Positions 8,078 through 16,722 of a DNA stretch of 45,779 bases are shown piece after piece (the stretch's first letter is position 1; each line of letters opens with the position of its first letter). The DNA lies in NCBI GenBank assembly GCA_902493335.1, contig CABUPJ010000025.1:1-45779 (forward strand), in the 5' to 3' direction. Position numbers and translations under genes: made by a program. The notes beneath the pieces are model-generated. The model had not been told where the DNA came from and made no database searches. It saw nothing but the letters and a program-made list of their open reading frames with translations. The DNA comes from an uncultured Porphyromonadaceae bacterium (GTDB lineage Bacteria > Bacteroidota > Bacteroidia > Bacteroidales > Muribaculaceae).

Positions 8078-9340
8078 ATGAAAAGAATCATCGGCAGTCT
8101 GGCATGCCTGTTTCTATGCCTCGGCGTCTATGCCGCCGACCCGACGGCGACACACTACAGTGTGACACAATGCGAAGGCTCCCTGACACCCTACCCGCCT
8201 GCAATCAGCGCCGTCACCGCGCCCGACTCGCTCGAAGCCGTGATGATAAACCATGTCGGACGCCACGGTTCGCGCTATCCGGCGTCGGGCAGCAACTGCT
8301 ATAAACTCGCCCGCGCGCTTGCGACGGCCGACTCACTTGGAACAATCACTCCGCTCGGCCGCAAGCTCATGGCTCTCAATCTCGACGTCATCAACCGCAG
8401 CAACGGTCAGTGGGGCGCGCTCGACTCGCTCGGCATGGCCGAACAGCGCGGACTGGCACAACGCATGTACGAAACATTCCCGACGGTGTTCAAAGACGCC
8501 AAAGTCAGCGCGCTGTCGTCATACTCGCCGCGCTCGATGATGAGCATGTTCTCGTTTGTCCATCAGCTCGACCGCCTCGACAACAAACTCGAAATCAGGA
8601 CGTCGACAGGCCGCAACAACTCTTATCTGATGCGTCCGTTCGATGTCGACAAAGACTATATCGATTTTCGCCGGGACAATCTGTGGAAACCGGCATATGA
8701 CGCATATTTCGAACAGGTCTGCCCGACGGCGGCCATAACCCGTGTGCTCGGCAAAGATTTCCCCTTTGAGAACGCCGCCCACTGGCGCGACCTCGCCATA
8801 ACCGAGTATTATGTGCTCGCCGGACTCTCCTGCATGAGTGTGAGCGCCGATATATCGGAGTATCTCACCGGCGACGAACTCAACGCGCTGTGGTCATGCT
8901 TCAACCTGCGCCAGTATCTCCAGCGCACGGCAACGACCGTATCGACCGTCCCGGCTGACATCGCCGCCGACCTCGTGCTGAATCTTATAGAAACGACCGA
9001 CAATTTCATCGAAGGTACCGACCTGACCGCCGTGCATCTGCGCTTCGGCCACGCCGAGACCGTCATGCCGCTCGTTTCGCTGCTGAAACTGCCGGGGTGC
9101 TATTACATGACAAATTATTTCGACACCGTGGCACTCCACTGGCGCGATTTCGACGTCGTCCCCATGGCCGCCAACGTCAGAATGATACTCTTCAAGGCTA
9201 AAAAATCGGGGCGTTACTATCTGCGCGTCGACCTAAACGAGAAACCGGTCAATCTTATTCCCAACAATGAGACTGTCTATCTCCCCTGGGGTATGGCCCG
9301 CGACTACATGATGCGCTGCGTGCCTCTCTACGCACAATAA
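8078..9340 (+). CDS. secreted histidine phosphatase, HAE-motif (MINPP-like)
   Basis: The 420-residue protein has a signal peptide (about residues 1-19, ending VYAAD). It has the same fold family as the gene at 6456, with nucleophile motif R62-H63-G64-S65-R66. The distal motif is H325-A326-E327, the form characteristic of multiple inositol polyphosphate phosphatases (MINPP), in RFGHAETVMPL. The likely role is stepwise removal of phosphate from inositol phosphates in the periplasm or on the surface. The two paralogues differ in the proton-donor motif, suggesting divided substrate or positional specificity. Only 45 bases separate it from the divergent TPR gene. Confidence 0.87.
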   Translation: MKRIIGSLACLFLCLGVYAADPTATHYSVTQCEGSLTPYPPAISAVTAPDSLEAVMINHVGRHGSRYPASGSNCYKLARALATADSLGTITPLGRKLMALNLDVINRSNGQWGALDSLGMAEQRGLAQRMYETFPTVFKDAKVSALSSYSPRSMMSMFSFVHQLDRLDNKLEIRTSTGRNNSYLMRPFDVDKDYIDFRRDNLWKPAYDAYFEQVCPTAAITRVLGKDFPFENAAHWRDLAITEYYVLAGLSCMSVSADISEYLTGDELNALWSCFNLRQYLQRTATTVSTVPADIAADLVLNLIETTDNFIEGTDLTAVHLRFGHAETVMPLVSLLKLPGCYYMTNYFDTVALHWRDFDVVPMAANVRMILFKAKKSGRYYLRVDLNEKPVNLIPNNETVYLPWGMARDYMMRCVPLYAQ

Positions 9341-9421
9341 GACGCATCGTGACAGCGCGAAACGACACCGATTAATGATTAATTAAACATACTGTGCAAG
9401 AATAACGCCCAACCACAAGCC

Positions 9422-9429
9422 TACCTTTG
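9422..9429 (+). promoter_or_regulatory. -7 element TACCTTTG upstream of the small gene and sbcDC
   Basis: TACCTTTG matches TAnnTTTG and is 27 bases before the ATG at 9457. It overlaps a possible in-frame TTG start at 9427, which would therefore not be transcribed. A clear -33 box is not seen. Confidence 0.55.
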
Positions 9430-9444
9430 CGATATAATCAAAAA

Positions 9445-9451
9445 AAGGAGG
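9445..9451 (+). promoter_or_regulatory. strong Shine-Dalgarno site
   Basis: AAGGAGG lies five bases before the ATG at 9457. Strong SD sequences are uncommon in Bacteroidota, where AT-rich leaders are usual, so this both fixes the start and suggests strong initiation of the small protein and the coupled sbcD. Confidence 0.7.
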
Positions 9452-9456
9452 CTATC

Positions 9457-9702
9457 ATGGCAACAATCTCAACAGAAGACATTATTTTCGCAACGGCAAC
9501 TAAACACGGACATCAGTTGGCAAGCCTGAAGCTCAGCGGTGTTGCATCGCTGACAGAGCTGATGGCGACGATACGCCGCCATCTGGGCGCTACGACAGGT
9601 CTCATCGAGATTTCGCTGCGCAATCTCTCGAGAGGCTACTCCTCGCAGCAGGCGCTCTTCGTCACAGCTCCGGCCGAAGGCATCCAGCTCTCTTTATTCT
9701 GA
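9457..9702 (+). CDS. 81-residue protein coupled to SbcD, with C-terminal clamp-type motif
   Basis: I do not recognise the family. The soluble 81-residue protein has no signal peptide or membrane segment. By eye it looks like a small alpha/beta domain: a strand near 21-28, a helix near 31-44 (SLTELMATIRRHLG), a strand near 48-54, and a strand near 65-70. Its last five residues are Q77-L-S-L-F81. They match the beta sliding clamp-binding pentapeptide consensus QL(S/D)LF exactly, at the free C terminus as in several clamp clients. The stop codon overlaps the sbcD start (TGATG, 9700-9704). Inference: an accessory that links SbcCD to the replisome. Confidence 0.75.
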   Translation: MATISTEDIIFATATKHGHQLASLKLSGVASLTELMATIRRHLGATTGLIEISLRNLSRGYSSQQALFVTAPAEGIQLSLF

Positions 9703-10883
9703 TGAAAATAATCCATACCGCCGACTGGCATCTCGGACAGCTTTTCTACGGCTACGAACGCAACGACGAACACCGGCACATGGCCCGGTGTCTGATTGAC
9801 GCTGTCGACACGCACCGTCCCGACGCACTGATTGTGGCCGGCGACATCTTCAACACGCCGAACCCGTCGATTGCCGCGCTCGGCATCTACAACGAAACCA
9901 TGATGCGGCTGCACCAAACCGCTCCTGAGATGAAAATCATCGTTCTGGCCGGCAACCACGACAGCGCCTCGCGACTCGAAGTGACATCTCAGCTGTGGCG
10001 GCACTTCAACCTTGAGATCGTAACCGGCCTCACGCCCGAAGGGCGCATCATCGAGTTACCCGGGAAAGGCTTCATCGCCGCCATACCATATATATACGAA
10101 GGAAATTATCCCGAAGCCGGCGACTGCTGCCCGACAGACGAACGCATCAGGCTCTTCCACCAGAAAATTCTCGACGACATAGCGGCGATGAACTCCGAGG
10201 GGCTGCCGGTCGTCATGACGGCGCACATCGCAGTAAGCGACAAAACATCGGCGACACCGTCTGACAGATACCTGTCATATCATCCGCTGGCGGCAATGGG
10301 CGACGGCTATGACTACCTCGCCATGGGACATATCCACAAATCGATTACGATGGCATCAGGCAAGGCTATCGCCCGCTACAGCGGCTCGCCCCTGTCAGTG
10401 TCGTTCGATGAAGAACCGACCCACAGCTTCACGCTCGTAAACATCGGTCACCACGGCGACGCACCTGAAATCGAGATGCTTGAAATTCCGGTCATCAGAC
10501 CAGTCGAGACCTTCCCCGAAGACATTCCCGTCGGATTCGACGAAACCATAGAACTCCTCGAAAAGAATCTGCCGTCCTGCCACGACTGCTACCTGCGTGT
10601 CATGGTCAAATGTGACGACGGCATCGCCGGCAACGCCAAAATCAGACTCGCCGAGGCTCTGAGCGGCAAAAAGGCGCGTTTCTGCCTGCTGACGCCCGTT
10701 AGCACGACAGCCGGCACAGGCGAGAGTTTCAGACGCATAACACGCGAAGAGATAAGTGTCAAAGAACCGTCAGACCTCGCCGCCGAATATTACGCCGCCC
10801 GTTTCGGCTGCGAGATGCCGCGGGAATATTTCGATATAATCGACGACATCACCCGCGAGGTAGACGCCGGCCAAGAACAGTGA
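9702..10883 (+). CDS. sbcD: SbcCD nuclease subunit D (SbcD)
   Basis: Metallophosphoesterase subunit of the SbcCD (Mre11-Rad50-type) complex, which cleaves DNA hairpins and processes protein-blocked or double-strand ends. 393 residues. Mn-binding motifs are visible in order: D8-W-H10 (ADWH), GDIFN, GNHD, the histidine of TAHIAV and GHIH. The C-terminal third (after about 270) is the SbcD cap and SbcC-binding region. The start overlaps the stop of the 81-residue gene by one base, implying coupled translation, and sbcC follows after seven bases. Confidence 0.95.
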   Translation: MKIIHTADWHLGQLFYGYERNDEHRHMARCLIDAVDTHRPDALIVAGDIFNTPNPSIAALGIYNETMMRLHQTAPEMKIIVLAGNHDSASRLEVTSQLWRHFNLEIVTGLTPEGRIIELPGKGFIAAIPYIYEGNYPEAGDCCPTDERIRLFHQKILDDIAAMNSEGLPVVMTAHIAVSDKTSATPSDRYLSYHPLAAMGDGYDYLAMGHIHKSITMASGKAIARYSGSPLSVSFDEEPTHSFTLVNIGHHGDAPEIEMLEIPVIRPVETFPEDIPVGFDETIELLEKNLPSCHDCYLRVMVKCDDGIAGNAKIRLAEALSGKKARFCLLTPVSTTAGTGESFRRITREEISVKEPSDLAAEYYAARFGCEMPREYFDIIDDITREVDAGQEQ

Positions 10884-10890
10884 CCAAGCC

Positions 10891-13800
10891 ATGAAATTCA
10901 CCAGACTCGAAATAACTAACATCGCATCAATCGAACACGCCGTCATCGACTTTTCGGCCAAACCGCTGTGCGATTCGACAATCTTTCTCATCTGCGGCGA
11001 GACAGGAGCAGGCAAATCGACGATACTCGACGCCATCACACTGGCGCTGTTCAACCGCGCGCCACGCATCGAGGGCATGGGCCGGCGGCGCAACATCGGC
11101 TTCGACGACGACACCGATGACGGCGACAGCGAAGGCATATCACGTCTGAGCGACACACGCCAGCTCGTCAGACGCGGTGCCGCATCGGCCTCTGTGGCAC
11201 TGACCTTCATCGGCAACAACGGTCTGCCCTATCGCGCATGCTGGGACGTGAAACGCAAGAAACGCCTGGGCACCCTCGACAAAGTCGTCCATACACTCAC
11301 CGACCTCACGACAAAACATACGCTCAGACTCCGGGACGAAGTCGCCAGGGCCATCGAATCACCCGAGACAGTCGGACTCGATTATCCGCGATTCTGCCGC
11401 ACGACATTGCTCGCCCAGGGCGAGTTCTCGCGTTTTCTCGCAGCCGACAACGCCACCAAAGCACAGATTCTCGAAAAGCTCACAGGCATAGACCGCTATG
11501 CCGCAGTGGGTAATGCAATCTACTCGAAATTCAAATTCCATAACGAGCAATATAACATCGCCACTGCCGCTTTCAAAGACTCCGAGCGCATCACTTCTGA
11601 CGACATAAACCGTCTGGAAGAAGCAGTCAGAACAATGACAGCCGAATGTGACACCATCGCCGGCGAACTCGATCTCGCCAAGCAGACTCTCGACCTCTCG
11701 CTGCAGCGCAAGGAGCTTGTCGAGCGCGTCAACTCATCGAAGCAGCAGGTAGAGTCAATCAGCCTCGAGATATCATCGCCCGCGACCACAAAGGCCTGTG
11801 ATCTCGTCGACGAGGCCGAGTCGCTTGCCGAGCCATGCCGGTTGCTCGCCGAAATCGACCGCATCGGCAAAAAAATATCGGAGACCGATGAAACGGCGCA
11901 TATTCTCGCAGGAGAATATGCCGCCTGCAAATCGGCATACGACAAACTCGCCGTCGCACGTGACAATCTGTCTGTCGGAGCGGCAAAAATCGCCGATGAA
12001 CTCAACGCATACTCGACGAGACGCGGCGAAATCGACAATGCCGGACTACTCGTCAGAATGTTGGGAGACATCGCCGCCGGCATCGCCGCGACAAAGCGCA
12101 ACAATGATGAAATCGACACACTTACAAAGGCTCTTACCGACAATGATAAAAAAGAAAGCCTGACAGCAGCCGAAGTGAGCCGTCTCGACAAACTGACATC
12201 GGCGCTAAACGGCTCAATCGCCGAAAAAGAGCGTAGTCTGGCAGGCCTCGACGCCGATAAGATCACCGCTTCATTGCTTGAGAACGAACGCCGCCGCTCG
12301 GCTCTCGCAACTCTCGTTGCGACACATGACAAGGCGACCGCATTAACCGAAAAATCAGACCTGTGTCAAGCTGAGGCAAAGCGACTTCAAACAATCGGAG
12401 CATGGCTCTCATCACGCTTGTCTGCCGCCGGGACGAGACAGGATGCGGCACAGACGTCCTTGCGCAAGCTGCGTGCCGCCCTCGACAAAGCGCGACTCGA
12501 CGCCGCAGCCGACATAGAGGCCGTCAGAGCGCGGCTTCAGCCGGGCGACAGCTGTCCGGTGTGCGGCTCTACCATAACGACTTTGCCGCAACAAGCCGAA
12601 CTCATCGCCCGAAGCAAGGCATTCGAGGCACTGGAGGCCGACGCCGAACTGACACTGGAGCGCGCCACAGCCACTGTAAACCGCTACCGCCGCCTCATCG
12701 ACATCTGCAAAATAAAATCCGACGAAACGGCGGCTACGCTAACTTCTCTGACTGAAGAGAAGGCCGGAAATGACAAGACTTTAAGCCAACTTGCCACTCT
12801 CTTTGCACTCGATGACACCGCAGACATTGACACCGGCATCAGGAATATCAGCAACAGCCTCGACAGGGAATATCAAACGCTCACCGAGGATATGGAAACG
12901 CTCAAAAAACAACGCACAGCCATCGACACCGCCCGCGTCGAACTGTCCAAAACCGAACGCGAACGAAACGCCGCCGTCCTTAAACAGCAGGGCATCATCG
13001 CCGACAGCGACAAGAAGCGTGAAGCTATAATACGGCTGCAGACCGAGAAAAGTAACATCGCCGAAGAGACGTCAAAGACGAAATCACAACTCGCCGCCCA
13101 CAATATCATCGCAGCCGACGATGCAGACGGCATAGAAAAGCAACAGACCACGATAGACGCCCTCGCAAAAACATTTAAAACGCTGACCGACCGTCAGTCA
13201 GCAATAAAATCGCAGCTTGACGCCGCCGATGCTCTTGTCACCCGCGCCGCTGCGCCGCTTGAACGCATCAAGGCTCTGTATCCCGACATCGAAAGCATTG
13301 AAGCCGCGACACCCGGCACTGCCGGCATCAAAGCCGATGAACTGCCCGAAAAGCTGTCAGGGCTGCTCGAGAAGATTTCTGACAACGCAGGCCATAGGCG
13401 CAGGCTGTCAGATGACCGCTCGCAGCTCAGCCGGTCACTCGACAGCTTCTTTACCGAAAATCCCGGCATAACTCCCGAAATCTTACGCCATCACCTTAAA
13501 CCCGATGTTAAAGACGAAGTCTCTGCGGCGCGCCGACTTATCGACAGCCTCAACAAACGCCTGACCGAGGCAAGGGCTGTCGCCAGAGACGCGGCGAGCG
13601 CCCTTGACAACTTCGACAAATCGGCCACATTACCAGACAGTGACATAGAGCGCCAGACACAACTCGTCGCCTCGCTCGACAGCCGCCTCGCCGCGGCGCG
13701 CACATCGCTCGGAGAAAGACAGGCTGCGCTCGGCAATGCCCGCGGTCTCTATGAAAGACAGCGGCAGTCGCTCGAACGCCTCGTCGAACTCGAGCGCACA

Positions 13801-14316
13801 GCCTCACGGTGGAACAGCCTCAACCGTCTCTTCGGCGGCGATGGCGGCAGCCGCATGAGCCAGATCGCCCAGTCGCATATACTGTCGCTTCTGCTCGAAA
13901 ACGCCAACTACTATCTCGAGATGTTCACTCAGCGATACCGCATGTTCTCATCGCCAGGCAACCTCCAGGTCAACATACGCGACCGCGATCGCGGCAACGA
14001 AATCAGACCGTTCAACACACTGTCCGGCGGCGAAAGCTTCATGGTATCGCTTGCGCTCGCGCTCGGACTGTCGTCAGTGCAGTCGGTCAACACCACCCCC
14101 GACATCATCTTCATCGACGAGGGCTTCGGCTCTCTAAGCGCCGACTGCCTCGAACAGGTCACCTCGACACTTGCAGCCCTGCGCCTCAGTGAAGGTCGTC
14201 GCGTCGGCATCATCAGCCACGTGTCGTCGTTGCGCGACCGCATCCCGACAGCCATCGAAGTACGCTCGACCGACAATATCAGTTCGACCGTGACAGTCAC
14301 ACGCCGCGGCCACTGA
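10891..14316 (+). CDS. sbcC: SbcCD nuclease subunit C (SbcC ATPase)
   Basis: 1141-residue Rad50/SMC-type ATPase partner of SbcD. Walker A is GETGAGKST (G36-T44). A long coiled coil (about 190-540 and 575-960) surrounds the zinc hook C555-P-V-C558 (GDSCPVCGST). The ABC signature NTLSGGESFMVSLA, Walker B IIFIDEGFGSL and the D/H-loop region (ISHVSSL) are near the C terminus. All parts of a functional SbcC are present at normal length. It forms an operon with sbcD and the preceding 81-residue gene. Confidence 0.95.
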   Translation: MKFTRLEITNIASIEHAVIDFSAKPLCDSTIFLICGETGAGKSTILDAITLALFNRAPRIEGMGRRRNIGFDDDTDDGDSEGISRLSDTRQLVRRGAASASVALTFIGNNGLPYRACWDVKRKKRLGTLDKVVHTLTDLTTKHTLRLRDEVARAIESPETVGLDYPRFCRTTLLAQGEFSRFLAADNATKAQILEKLTGIDRYAAVGNAIYSKFKFHNEQYNIATAAFKDSERITSDDINRLEEAVRTMTAECDTIAGELDLAKQTLDLSLQRKELVERVNSSKQQVESISLEISSPATTKACDLVDEAESLAEPCRLLAEIDRIGKKISETDETAHILAGEYAACKSAYDKLAVARDNLSVGAAKIADELNAYSTRRGEIDNAGLLVRMLGDIAAGIAATKRNNDEIDTLTKALTDNDKKESLTAAEVSRLDKLTSALNGSIAEKERSLAGLDADKITASLLENERRRSALATLVATHDKATALTEKSDLCQAEAKRLQTIGAWLSSRLSAAGTRQDAAQTSLRKLRAALDKARLDAAADIEAVRARLQPGDSCPVCGSTITTLPQQAELIARSKAFEALEADAELTLERATATVNRYRRLIDICKIKSDETAATLTSLTEEKAGNDKTLSQLATLFALDDTADIDTGIRNISNSLDREYQTLTEDMETLKKQRTAIDTARVELSKTERERNAAVLKQQGIIADSDKKREAIIRLQTEKSNIAEETSKTKSQLAAHNIIAADDADGIEKQQTTIDALAKTFKTLTDRQSAIKSQLDAADALVTRAAAPLERIKALYPDIESIEAATPGTAGIKADELPEKLSGLLEKISDNAGHRRRLSDDRSQLSRSLDSFFTENPGITPEILRHHLKPDVKDEVSAARRLIDSLNKRLTEARAVARDAASALDNFDKSATLPDSDIERQTQLVASLDSRLAAARTSLGERQAALGNARGLYERQRQSLERLVELERTASRWNSLNRLFGGDGGSRMSQIAQSHILSLLLENANYYLEMFTQRYRMFSSPGNLQVNIRDRDRGNEIRPFNTLSGGESFMVSLALALGLSSVQSVNTTPDIIFIDEGFGSLSADCLEQVTSTLAALRLSEGRRVGIISHVSSLRDRIPTAIEVRSTDNISSTVTVTRRGH

Positions 14317-14347
14317 ACAGATTGCACCGCGACATCGTTATAGAATT

Positions 14348-15397
14348 ATGAAATCAGCATTCGACTCCATCAGAATAGGCTCTCTGACAGCCAAGAACCG
14401 CATCATCAGAAGTGCGACAAACGATCATCTCGGCAACCGCGACGCAACAATCAGCGACGCGCAGATTGACATGTACGACCAACTCGCGTCACACGACGTC
14501 GGCACGATAATCACCGGACACATGAGCATCGTGCCCGACATCGCCATGCGCGCCGACGAGGTGCAGCCAAGCATAGGCGACGACTCGAAAATCGAAGGCC
14601 TCAGCCGCATTCCCGCCAAAATCCATGAATATGGCGGTCTGGCGGTAGCCCAGATTTCACACGCAGGCCCGAGAGGCATGGTTCCCGTCGACATAAACAC
14701 TATGGACGCGGCCGAGTTCAGGCAGATCGAACAATGGTTTGTCGATGCCGCCGTCAGGGCACAGCGCGCGAACTTCGACGCCGTAGAGGTCCATGCAGCC
14801 CACTGGTATCTTCTGGCCACCATGCTCAACTCAGACCTCAATAAACGCGCAGACAGCTACAACGGCTCTGACGAACGCCGCATCGCCATCGTCTGCCGCA
14901 TAGTCGAAGCAATCCGTCTGGCATGTCCCGGCCTCGCCGTATTCGTCAAAATCAACGCCCACAACACACTCGAAGGCATCGACGACACCGGCATGCTGGT
15001 CAACTATGCCAAAGCCCTTTATGAGGCAGGCATCGACCTGCTCGACGTCAGCGGCATGAGTTTCACAAAACAGCCGCGCGACGCCGAATGTTATTTCCTC
15101 GACTCGGCCCATGCAGTCAAAGAAGCCCTGCCGGAGCTGAACGTTGCACTCGTCGGCGGCATATACTCACGCGCGACAATAGACCGCGCGCTCAAGAGCG
15201 TCGACATGGTCGCGATGGGCCGTACGCTCCTGACCCAGCCCGACTTTGTCACCAGGCTTAAAAACGGAGAACTCGAACGCTCGCGCTGCATCCGCTGCAA
15301 CCAGTGCTTCAAGCTCTACAAGACCAAATTCGAGCGCTGCATCTTCGGTCCCGTCAACCCCAAACTCCGCCAGACTTTCGGCGAAGAAAAATCATAA
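14348..15397 (+). CDS. Old Yellow Enzyme-family NADH:flavin oxidoreductase
   Basis: 349-residue TIM-barrel flavoprotein. Family features are a start typical of the group (SIRIGSLTAKNRIIRSAT), HAGPRG, the substrate/active-site strip HAAHWYLLATML followed by NKRADSYNGSDERR, and the late FMN phosphate-binding region VGGIY...MGRTLL. A C-terminal cysteine cluster C314-x2-C317-x2-C320-x10-C331 suggests a 4Fe-4S site like that of 2,4-dienoyl-CoA reductase-type members, but the protein stops there and lacks their extra FAD/NAD domain. Reaction is probably NAD(P)H-dependent reduction of an activated alkene; the substrate is unknown. It lies 31 bases after sbcC with no clear promoter of its own. Confidence 0.85.
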   Translation: MKSAFDSIRIGSLTAKNRIIRSATNDHLGNRDATISDAQIDMYDQLASHDVGTIITGHMSIVPDIAMRADEVQPSIGDDSKIEGLSRIPAKIHEYGGLAVAQISHAGPRGMVPVDINTMDAAEFRQIEQWFVDAAVRAQRANFDAVEVHAAHWYLLATMLNSDLNKRADSYNGSDERRIAIVCRIVEAIRLACPGLAVFVKINAHNTLEGIDDTGMLVNYAKALYEAGIDLLDVSGMSFTKQPRDAECYFLDSAHAVKEALPELNVALVGGIYSRATIDRALKSVDMVAMGRTLLTQPDFVTRLKNGELERSRCIRCNQCFKLYKTKFERCIFGPVNPKLRQTFGEEKS

Positions 15398-15414
15398 GCC
15401 ATAAAACGACGCTA

Positions 15415-15439
15415 CGGCCACAACGCAATGTTATGGCCG
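15415..15439. terminator. weak hairpin between convergent genes
   Basis: CGGCCACAAC (15415-15424) pairs with GTTATGGCCG (15430-15439), with one mismatch and a 5-base loop. It lies between the stops of the convergent OYE gene and the integrase remnant. Neither side has a long T-tract, so terminator function is uncertain. Confidence 0.35.
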
Positions 15440-15465
15440 CAGCAACTATCGTTATTTTGAACCCG

Positions 15466-16686
15466 TCAACTGCCGGCAAGAAGCAGATTCGAGACACTGC
15501 TCTGTGCCAGCAGCGACTTCCAGGCCGTGATATTCATATAGAATGTCAACTGTGGGAAACCGACAGCGCGACCTATCTCCTTGACTGCCTTGATGACGGC
15601 ACCGCGGACAGACGCAAACAGCACCCGTTCATCGCTGTAAAGCAGGGGGAACAGATATTTGCCGCCATAACCTTTATATCGGTCGACAATCTCGGCGGCG
15701 GCAGGCTCGATAGGTACTCTCACCTCCTTGCCCTTCAGCCGACGACGATACACAAGATAGCCCTGTCTGATATTCGCCCGCGTCAGATGAGCTATATCGA
15801 CAAGCTCCATCCCGCGACAATAGAAACCGAACATAAACATATCGCGTATCAGTTCAAGCCCACGGTCATAACTCAGATCAAAAGTCTCGATTTTCCGTAT
15901 CACAGCACGGTCAGGATCTGACGCACCGTCGTTCTTGAGCGGCGAAAAAAGCACACGTGTATTGACATCTCTGAACAACCGGCCGTCGATAGTCAGTCGT
16001 CCGTCTTTCTCAGCCCTGTTGAGCACAGATCTCAGCGATCTGAGATAGAACGACTGAGTCGAGTCGCTGATACCAGTCGTCTTGAGCCATCGGGCAAAAG
16101 TGTCGATAAAATTCTTGTCGATTTCGTCGAAAGCGATATCATCCCGACCCGTATACTCCTGAAGCTTCGTCAGTGTACAGTCATAAGCCCGGGCGACACT
16201 CATCTTGCGGTCGGCCCTGAGAGTCAATATAGTATCATTGATATAACCGGTCAGACCGAGGGGATTCGCTCCACTTTCACGGGCATAGATATATTTGAAA
16301 CAACCCTTGAACTCACGGCCGACAGAGACCAGATCGGCTCTAAGCGGCAACTCGGCTTTTGACCTCTCGATGACGTCGGCCATCGAGAGGTCGCCGTCAA
16401 GCGCTTTCCGAAAATCAGCAGCCACGTCATCAATATCATACGACCGGCGCAGCGCGTCGCGACGCTCGATGACGCAATAGAGCAGGCGCAGTTTCTCAAT
16501 GATTTCATCTTTATGCTCATTTATTACCGACTTGTCAGCCCCCTTGACAGACAGACGGAATTCGCGCTGTCCGCGACGTCCGTCAGCATCCGGCGACCGA
16601 TCAATAAGTTTGACAGCAACAACTCCGCCCCGCCCGTCACCAGCCGCCGCCCTCGTCCTAACAAACCTCACCGTAATAAGAAACAT
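15466..16686 (-). pseudogene. decayed tyrosine recombinase (Bacteroidales-type integrase)
   Basis: The 406-codon reading frame has an N-terminal arm-type domain, a SAM-like core-binding domain (about 150-260) and a catalytic domain. Box I is present with its arginine (MFMFGFYCRGMELVDIAHL), and the beta-hairpin lysine region is present (YRRRLKGKEVRVPI). Where box II (usually LT-x-Y-V-A-R-H-T-W-A-S) should be, the sequence is LTFYMNITAWKS, so the second catalytic arginine and the histidine are gone. The frame stops 15 residues later, before the distal H/W region and the nucleophilic tyrosine. It cannot be an active recombinase as written. It sits at the 3' end of the polysaccharide locus, 36 bases past the sugar transferase, on the same strand. 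Confidence 0.75.
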
Positions 16687-16722
16687 GGATTAAAACTCCA
16701 TAGATTGACAAGCGATACCAGC

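Noticed and set aside
15466..16686. The locus-end integrase as the invertase for the capsule promoter
   Set aside because: It lacks the second catalytic arginine, the box II histidine and the tyrosine, and it lies more than 21 kb from the inverted repeats.
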